Part shown: piece by piece, positions 35,113-39,364 of the stretch | Layout of the letters: every line of letters begins with the position of its first letter | Position numbering within the stretch: position 1 is the first letter of the stretch | Assembly (NCBI GenBank): GCA_023258955.1 | Contig: JAHFRE010000014.1 | Span: 1 to 39,364 of the forward strand | Length of the DNA: 39,364 nt | DNA from: Sterolibacterium sp. | Lineage (GTDB): Bacteria; Pseudomonadota; Gammaproteobacteria; Burkholderiales; Rhodocyclaceae | Direction of reading: 5' to 3' | Notes under the pieces: generated by a model | What the model was told of the DNA's origin: nothing | Seen by the model: the letters and a program-made list of their open reading frames with translations, nothing else | Database searches by the model: none | Made by a program: the position numbers and the translations under genes

Positions 35113-36669
35113 ATGAATCCCATCATACGTCGTCAAACGCTGGGTGATGCACTGCGCCGTACAGCGCTTCGCTGCCCTAACAAGACGGCCATCATTTGCG
35201 GAGACACCCAATGGACCTACGCTGAATTTGACGCACTGGTCTCCCGACTGACCGCGGGCTTATCGCAGATGGGCGTGGTTCAAGGGGAGCGGGTGGCTGT
35301 GCTGGCCCGCAATTCGCACGGATTTGCCGCCCTGCGTTTTGCTTTGGCGCGGCTGGGTGCCGTGCTGGTCCCCATCAATTTCATGCTTAAAGCCGAGGAG
35401 GTGGCCTATATCCTCAGGCATGCTGCTGCCGGAGTTATGGCAACCGACACTGGGTTGGCAGACGTGGCAAGAGCGGCGGCCGCACTTGAGACCAAGGTCA
35501 GGGAATTCATTTGGCTTCCCTCAGAAGACCACAGTCAGCCTGTAGAGGGAATGCATCGGTTCGATCAATTGATCTGTTGCGAAGCAACGTTGCCAGCAAC
35601 CAATTTGGCGAGTACCGACTTGGCGCAAATTGTCTATACGAGCGGGACGGAATCGACTCCCAAGGGAGCCATGCTGACGCACGATGCGGTGCTCTGGCAG
35701 TACGTAAGCTGCGTAGTCGACGCTGAAATCGCTGCAGAAGACTGGGCTTTGCACGCTTTGCCGCTCTATCACTGTGCCCAGCTCGACGTGTTTCTTGGTC
35801 CAGCGATTTTTGTTGGCAGCACCAACGTCATTACCTCCAAGCCAGTCCCTGACAACTTGCTGGCACTGATGGAGAAATTCAAGATTACAAGTTTCTTCGC
35901 CGCGCCCACAATCTGGATTGCCCTGCTGCGCTCCCCTTTGCTAGACCCTGCCAAGATCGCCAGCCTTGCCAAAGGCTATTACGGCGCATCCATCATGCCC
36001 GTTGAAGTACTGCGCGAACTGGCAGCTCGCCTGCCAAAGGTGCGACTTTGGAATCTTTATGGTCAAACCGAGATCGCGCCACTGGCCACCATGCTTCGTC
36101 CAGAGGATCAACTGCGCAAGCCTGGCTCCTGCGGTCGCGCGGTCCTCAATGTCGAGACACGCGTGGTCGATGATCGGATGCAGGATGTTGGACCAGGGGA
36201 GGTAGGGGAAATTGTGCATCGGTCTCCCCACCTGATGTTGGGTTACTTGAATGATGATGAGCGGACCAAAGCCTCCTTTGAGGGCGATTGGTTCCATAGC
36301 GGCGATCTGGCTACGATCGACGAGGAGGGATTCATCTCCGTTGTCGATCGGAAGAAGGACATGATCAAGTCTGGGGGGGAGAATGTTGCAAGCCGAGAAG
36401 TTGAGGAAATGATTTATCGCTTGTCGCAAGTGAGCGAGGTGGCTGTAATAGGGCTACCCGACTCGCGCTGGGTCGAGATGGTCACGGCAGTGATTGTATT
36501 GAAGGTGGGCCAGACCCTTGCCGAGGCAGAAGTGATTGCGCATTGCAGCGCGCATATGGCTAGTTTCAAAACCCCCAAACGAGTTGTATTTACCGAGGCA
36601 TTACCAAAGAATCCGAGCGGGAAGCTGCTAAAGCGGGAATTGCGCCGAATATACGCAGCGACAACATGA
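35113..36669 (+). CDS. AMP-forming acyl-CoA synthetase
   Basis: The 518-residue ANL-superfamily ligase activates a carboxylic acid as acyl-AMP and then forms the acyl-CoA. Core motifs are the P-loop YTSGTESTPKGAMLTH (from residue 175), LPLYHCAQLD, NLYGQTEIAP, GDWFHSGDLATIDEEGF, DRKKDMIKSGGENVASREVEE and the catalytic Lys504 in NPSGKLLKREL. Overall it resembles FadD3/medium-chain or aromatic acyl-CoA ligases; the substrate cannot be predicted. It follows icmF by 133 bp on the same strand but has lower GC, and it has its own GAGAGGA ribosome-binding site. It could supply CoA esters for IcmF, but this is inference. It converges with the first gntR. Confidence 0.92.
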   Translation: MNPIIRRQTLGDALRRTALRCPNKTAIICGDTQWTYAEFDALVSRLTAGLSQMGVVQGERVAVLARNSHGFAALRFALARLGAVLVPINFMLKAEEVAYILRHAAAGVMATDTGLADVARAAAALETKVREFIWLPSEDHSQPVEGMHRFDQLICCEATLPATNLASTDLAQIVYTSGTESTPKGAMLTHDAVLWQYVSCVVDAEIAAEDWALHALPLYHCAQLDVFLGPAIFVGSTNVITSKPVPDNLLALMEKFKITSFFAAPTIWIALLRSPLLDPAKIASLAKGYYGASIMPVEVLRELAARLPKVRLWNLYGQTEIAPLATMLRPEDQLRKPGSCGRAVLNVETRVVDDRMQDVGPGEVGEIVHRSPHLMLGYLNDDERTKASFEGDWFHSGDLATIDEEGFISVVDRKKDMIKSGGENVASREVEEMIYRLSQVSEVAVIGLPDSRWVEMVTAVIVLKVGQTLAEAEVIAHCSAHMASFKTPKRVVFTEALPKNPSGKLLKRELRRIYAATT

Positions 36670-36802
36670 TGCTTTGTCATAGAGATTCACTGTGCTTGCC
36701 TCGTGTAATTAGTCATCTTTAACGCGACACAGCCACCGGCTCAACCTGGCTTACGTGACCCTACGAGAGCCTGGGCCGATTCCGCACTACCTCATTCGTC
36801 TT

Positions 36803-37564
36803 TTACAGGCGCAGTTTGCCCGACGGGAATAGATCAACGAACCTGTCGTCTATCATCTGCTGGGTCTGTGCAATGTGAGCCACCATAGCTGATTGGGCAG
36901 CATCTGGATCTCCCGCCAAGATCGCTTTAGCGATCGCCCGGTGCGCCTTGCCCGAGCCAACGCGATCATTTAGCGTTACGCGCGAGCGGAACTGAAACGT
37001 GAACAGAGGCAGGTTAAGTTTCTCGATCAGCGCGCCAAGCTCCGAGTTGCCGCTTGCTTCAACTATGGCATGGTGAAACCGCTCGTTTTCAAACATGAAG
37101 GTGTCGAGTTCGGTTGCGAGCGCGTCGTTCATCCAAAGCCTTGCGACCGGCCGGAATTCTGCGCGGTTGGTGTCCTTTTTTATATTCTGTGCAGCGAGCT
37201 TGGCCGCCAATCCCTCCAACGCTTGCCGGATTTCCATGAGATTGTGAACTTCCTGGCGCGTGAGTTGGCGAACGACTGCGCCGCGGTTGCGAATGATCTC
37301 AACCAATCCTTCTGCAGCCAAGCGAAGGAATGCTTCACGGAGAGAACTGCGGCTCACGCCAAGGCTCTCCGTAAGCTCTACCTCAATAAGGCGCTGTCCC
37401 GGCGCAAACTGACCCTGACGGATCCCGTTCTGAATCGATGTGAAGGCTAGTTCAACTGCGCTTGGCTCATCGTCATTGCGCCGGCCAGGTGAACGCGTGG
37501 CGTGCGTTGGGCTCGGATCAGCCCTCTGAACCTTAGGCTTAGCCAACGGTCGTGTTTTGGTCAT
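36803..37564 (-). CDS. GntR family transcriptional regulator, FCD subfamily (copy 1)
   Basis: The 253-residue regulator has a basic, Pro-rich N-terminal tail, a winged helix from about residue 36 (AFTSIQNGIRQGQFAPGQRL, LTESLGVSRSSLREAFLRL, GLVEIIRNRGAVV) and an all-helical FCD effector domain (MEIRQALEGLAAKLAA, FENERFHHAIVEASGN). FCD regulators usually sense organic acids and repress catabolic operons. It is about 92% identical to the copy at 38486-39247, in opposite orientation; roughly 19 residues differ, mostly after residue 166. A palindrome matching that at the leuC promoter lies 53 bp upstream. It is the best candidate, with its twin, to control the leuC operon. Confidence 0.93.
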   Translation of the reverse strand: MTKTRPLAKPKVQRADPSPTHATRSPGRRNDDEPSAVELAFTSIQNGIRQGQFAPGQRLIEVELTESLGVSRSSLREAFLRLAAEGLVEIIRNRGAVVRQLTRQEVHNLMEIRQALEGLAAKLAAQNIKKDTNRAEFRPVARLWMNDALATELDTFMFENERFHHAIVEASGNSELGALIEKLNLPLFTFQFRSRVTLNDRVGSGKAHRAIAKAILAGDPDAAQSAMVAHIAQTQQMIDDRFVDLFPSGKLRL

Positions 37565-37616
37565 ATCAAATCCCCAGTTGCTTTCACCGCTTGGTTGGAA
37601 AGCAAATCCCGCTAAC

Positions 37617-37635
37617 GATTATTAATCAGATTATA
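37617..37635 (-). promoter_or_regulatory. -10 element and candidate operator before gntR copy 1
   Basis: On the minus strand TATAAT (37635-37630) is followed directly by CTGATTAATAATCG. It contains GATTA-A-TAATC (37627-37617), the same half-sites as at the leuC promoter with a one-base centre. The -35 is weak. Autoregulation is inferred. Confidence 0.5.
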
Positions 37636-37709
37636 GTAAAAGAACCACGTTAGTAGAATGTGGACCTCACCATAAGTGACAGGGACTGCTTAGGATTGCG
37701 AAGGTCACT

Positions 37710-37737
37710 CCCGTAGTGGCACGCTTGCCACTACGGG
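37710..37737. terminator. Perfect 11-bp hairpin downstream of the Lrp remnant
   Basis: CCCGTAGTGGC (37710-37720) pairs perfectly with GCCACTACGGG (37727-37737) over a 6-nt loop. It lies 22 bp after the stop of the broken Lrp gene and about 145 bp before gntR copy 1. Neither side carries a clear T-run, so it is at best a weak bidirectional terminator, or a trace of a mobile element. Confidence 0.4.
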
Positions 37738-37759
37738 TATACATAGTAAAAAGTGCGCC

Positions 37760-38097
37760 TTACGGTTGCAAATGCCGGGAAACTTGTAGTACTTTTCGCG
37801 CATCAGTCGCTTCTAATCGCGAGTATCGCCTACTACGATCCGATATGGCATACGCATCCCCTGATACCAAGTGGATCTCCTTAATCGCGGGATTAGTTGT
37901 CAACACGCGCCCAAACTCATAAAGCGTCTCGTCACTGCGGCTTTCCGGCGTGACCCGCACAGTCACCATGTCAGCGTCGCCATGCAACGGCGTACCATAT
38001 AGCGCTTGATTACGCCCTTCATCTCGAACCGTTTAATGCGACTCCAGCAACCCTTAGGTGACAGTTGGACCTTAGCACCGATGAAGGATGTTGCTTC
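37760..38097 (-). pseudogene. Broken Lrp/AsnC family regulator
   Basis: On the minus strand a frame after an in-frame TAG reads FIGAKVQLSPKGCWSRIKRF then EMKGVIKRYMV, which matches the second half of an Lrp-type helix-turn-helix (LSPxxCWxRIKRLE, GVI). It then runs into a stop. A shifted frame continues with GDADMVTVRVTPESRSDETL, YEFGRVLTTNPAIKEIHLVSG and DAYAI, the ligand-binding (RAM) domain pattern, and ends at 37760. The first part of the helix-turn-helix is lost to the upstream stop, and there is a frameshift and probably a small deletion in the linker. Lrp proteins often control amino-acid catabolism, so the locus may have once been regulated by it. Confidence 0.72.
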
Positions 38098-38410
38098 CTA
38101 ATTATGCCGGCCAGCCATAGGCACCATCGCGCGATGCTCGCCAAACACCGTTGCACGATGAAACCTGAGTCCATGCATGCTTTTCGCGTCGACTGCTTGC
38201 TTCTATGTTTCCTGGCGGCGTCGCGTGCCGCGTGCTTGTTCGTCTACCTGCTTTGGCGACGTTTCGCGACATCTCATATTGTGAGATCCTTTTGTTACTG
38301 CTAATGAACAGATGAACATTTAGATAACGGAGACAATATATTCACTCGAAGGCCTTGTCGACATTGCGTTGCCAGCGTGCCGACATCAAATTAGGCGGAC
38401 AAGCTTGTGG
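38098..38410. other. No gene recognised
   Basis: About 310 bp of mixed composition between the Lrp remnant and the gntR copy 2 promoter. A frame of 79 codons (38065-38304) has cysteine-rich, non-protein-like content and overlaps the Lrp remnant on the other strand. It may hold the lost N-terminal part of the Lrp gene in unrecognisable form. Confidence 0.5.
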
Positions 38411-38430
38411 TATTATATCGTCTGATTAAT
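38411..38430 (+). promoter_or_regulatory. -10 element and candidate operator half-site before gntR copy 2
   Basis: TATTAT (38411-38416) is followed by CGTCTGATTAAT (GATTAAT at 38424-38430), aligning with the operator region of gntR copy 1 and the leuC promoter. The second half-site is degraded (GGAG instead of AATC). Confidence 0.4.
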
Positions 38431-38485
38431 GGAGTTTGCAAAGATTACCTCCTAACCAAGCGAGAAGAACAACTGGCAAATTAAT

Positions 38486-39247
38486 ATGACCAAGTCACGT
38501 CCGTTGGCTAAGCCTAAGGTTCAGAGGGCTGATCCGAACCCAACGCACGCCACGCGTTCACCTGGCCGGCGCAATGACGATGAGCCGAGCGCAGTTGAAC
38601 TCACTTTCACATCGATTCAGAATGGGATCCGACAGGGTCAGTTTGCGCCAGGACAGCGCCTTATTGAGGTAGAACTTACGGAGAGCCTTGGCGTGAGCCG
38701 CAGTTCTCTCCGTGAAGCATTCCTTCGCTTGGCTGCAGAAGGATTGGTTGAAATCATTCGCAACCGCGGCGCAGTCGTTCGCCAACTCACGCGCCAGGAA
38801 GTTCACAATCTCATGGAAATCCGGCAAGCGTTGGAGGGATTGGCGGCCAAGCTCGCTGCACAGAATATAAAAAAGGACACCAACCGCGCAGAATTCCGGC
38901 CGGTCGCAAGGCTTTGGATGAACGACGCGCTCGCAACCGAACTCGACACCTTCATGTTTGAAAACGAGCGGTTTCACCACGCTGTAGTTGAAGCAAGCGG
39001 CAACTCGGAGCTTGGCGCGTTGATCGAGAAGCTGAACCTGCCTCTCTTCACGTTTCAGTTTCGCTCTCGGGCTGGCCTGAATTATCGTGTTGGCTCGGGC
39101 AAAGCGCACCGGACGATCGCTAAAGCGATTTTGGCGGGAGATGCAGATGGTGCCCAATCAGCGATGGTGGCCCACATCGCCCATACCCAACAGTTGATCG
39201 ACAACGAGCTTGTTAATTTGTTCCCATCGGGCTCACGGCAGCTCTAG
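38486..39247 (+). CDS. GntR family transcriptional regulator, FCD subfamily (copy 2)
   Basis: This 253-residue protein has the same layout as copy 1: winged helix from about residue 36 (GVSRSSLREAFLRL recognition region) and FCD domain (MEIRQALEGLA, ENERFHHAVVEASGN). The DNA-binding part and most of the FCD domain are identical to copy 1. Differences concentrate in the last third (for example RAGLNYRVGSGK against RVTLNDRVGSGK, and NELVNLFPSGSRQL against DRFVDLFPSGKLRL). So it should bind the same operators but might respond to a different effector. It may regulate genes beyond the right edge. Upstream DNA is recognisably related to that of copy 1, so the duplication includes the promoter. Confidence 0.93.
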   Translation: MTKSRPLAKPKVQRADPNPTHATRSPGRRNDDEPSAVELTFTSIQNGIRQGQFAPGQRLIEVELTESLGVSRSSLREAFLRLAAEGLVEIIRNRGAVVRQLTRQEVHNLMEIRQALEGLAAKLAAQNIKKDTNRAEFRPVARLWMNDALATELDTFMFENERFHHAVVEASGNSELGALIEKLNLPLFTFQFRSRAGLNYRVGSGKAHRTIAKAILAGDADGAQSAMVAHIAHTQQLIDNELVNLFPSGSRQL

Positions 39248-39364
39248 CCCGAACTTTGGCGAAGTAGTCTGAGCAATCCCTTTGGCAACAAAAAGTTGCG
39301 ATGGTTATGTGGGGCTGCTACTGGGTACGCGGGAGGGGCAGTGCAAGGAGCTTGAAGGCCTTCT
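39248..39364. other. Right edge, nothing recognised
   Basis: The last 117 bp after gntR copy 2 hold no open frame or hairpin that I can support. Confidence 0.4.

Larger units (their letters stand above)
36803..39247. repeat. Inverted repeat formed by the two gntR copies
   Basis: The arms are 36803-37564 (minus) and 38486-39247 (plus), separated by about 920 bp holding the Lrp remnant. Within them 37071-37375 and 38675-38979 differ at only one of 305 positions (38752), while both flanks differ at many positions. The homology extends roughly 60 bp upstream of each ATG. Confidence 0.9.

Noticed and set aside
37676-37681. GTGACA as a possible right end matching the TGTCAC repeats near ssb
   Set aside because: Only a single copy is present. 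The bases beyond the hexamer do not match the left repeats and there is no 20-bp phasing.
1-39364. CRISPR arrays, tRNA genes, intact insertion sequences or transposases
   Set aside because: I looked for phased repeats with spacers, cloverleaf-like ends and transposase motifs by eye and found none beyond the TGTCAC repeats.

Overview
The window is a piece of a GC-rich proteobacterial chromosome, most probably a betaproteobacterium of the Rhodocyclales type. The main grounds are the gene order of the division and cell-wall (dcw) cluster, rnpB just upstream of mraZ, the rsmI / yraN / diaA / dolP / rfaE2 block, and a fused isobutyryl-CoA mutase. The lineage is inferred from gene order and protein character, not from a search.

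Positions 1-14,852 (minus strand) hold a nearly complete dcw cluster, read from right to left: promoter and three-repeat MraZ operator, mraZ, rsmH, ftsL, ftsI, murE, murF, mraY, murD, ftsW, murG, murC, murB, ddlB and the start of ftsQ. Almost every junction is a short start/stop overlap, so this looks like one translationally coupled transcript making lipid II and the division machinery.

Positions 14,971-18,656 (minus) hold rnpB (RNase P RNA), a DUF3025 protein whose 3' end runs into the rnpB 5' end, a lipoprotein, pyrC and rsmI. Positions 18,753-21,292 (plus) hold yraN, a secreted HIRAN protein, diaA, the BON-domain lipoprotein dolP, and rfaE2. Positions 21,309-24,930 (minus) hold ssb, a hemerythrin, a methyl-accepting chemotaxis protein and an unusual heme-copper oxidase-like subunit. 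The last three overlap or nearly abut and look like an oxygen or nitric oxide sensing/respiration unit.

From about 24,950 the window becomes a mosaic. A 0.7-kb stretch without a recognisable gene begins with three TGTCAC repeats at exact 20-bp spacing, which resembles a transposon end. It is followed by a GC-rich tonB-exbB-exbD-exbD operon (minus). Next is a visibly AT-richer cassette (28,422-31,446) encoding an aconitase-type dehydratase (LeuC/LeuD-like) and an isocitrate lyase-family C-C lyase, with a near-consensus promoter. GC-rich icmF (31,704-34,979) follows. The last part is AT-richer again: an acyl-CoA ligase, two nearly identical GntR/FCD regulators in inverted orientation, and a broken Lrp/AsnC gene between the regulators.

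The most interesting signal is the right third. A palindrome of the form GATTA-N(1-2)-TAATC overlaps the -10 of the leuC promoter and recurs, whole or as a half-site, upstream of both GntR genes. This suggests a self-contained, horizontally acquired and regulated pathway in which a substituted maleate is hydrated and the resulting malate is cleaved. The acid product could then be activated and rearranged by the nearby acyl-CoA ligase and IcmF. The substrate is unknown.
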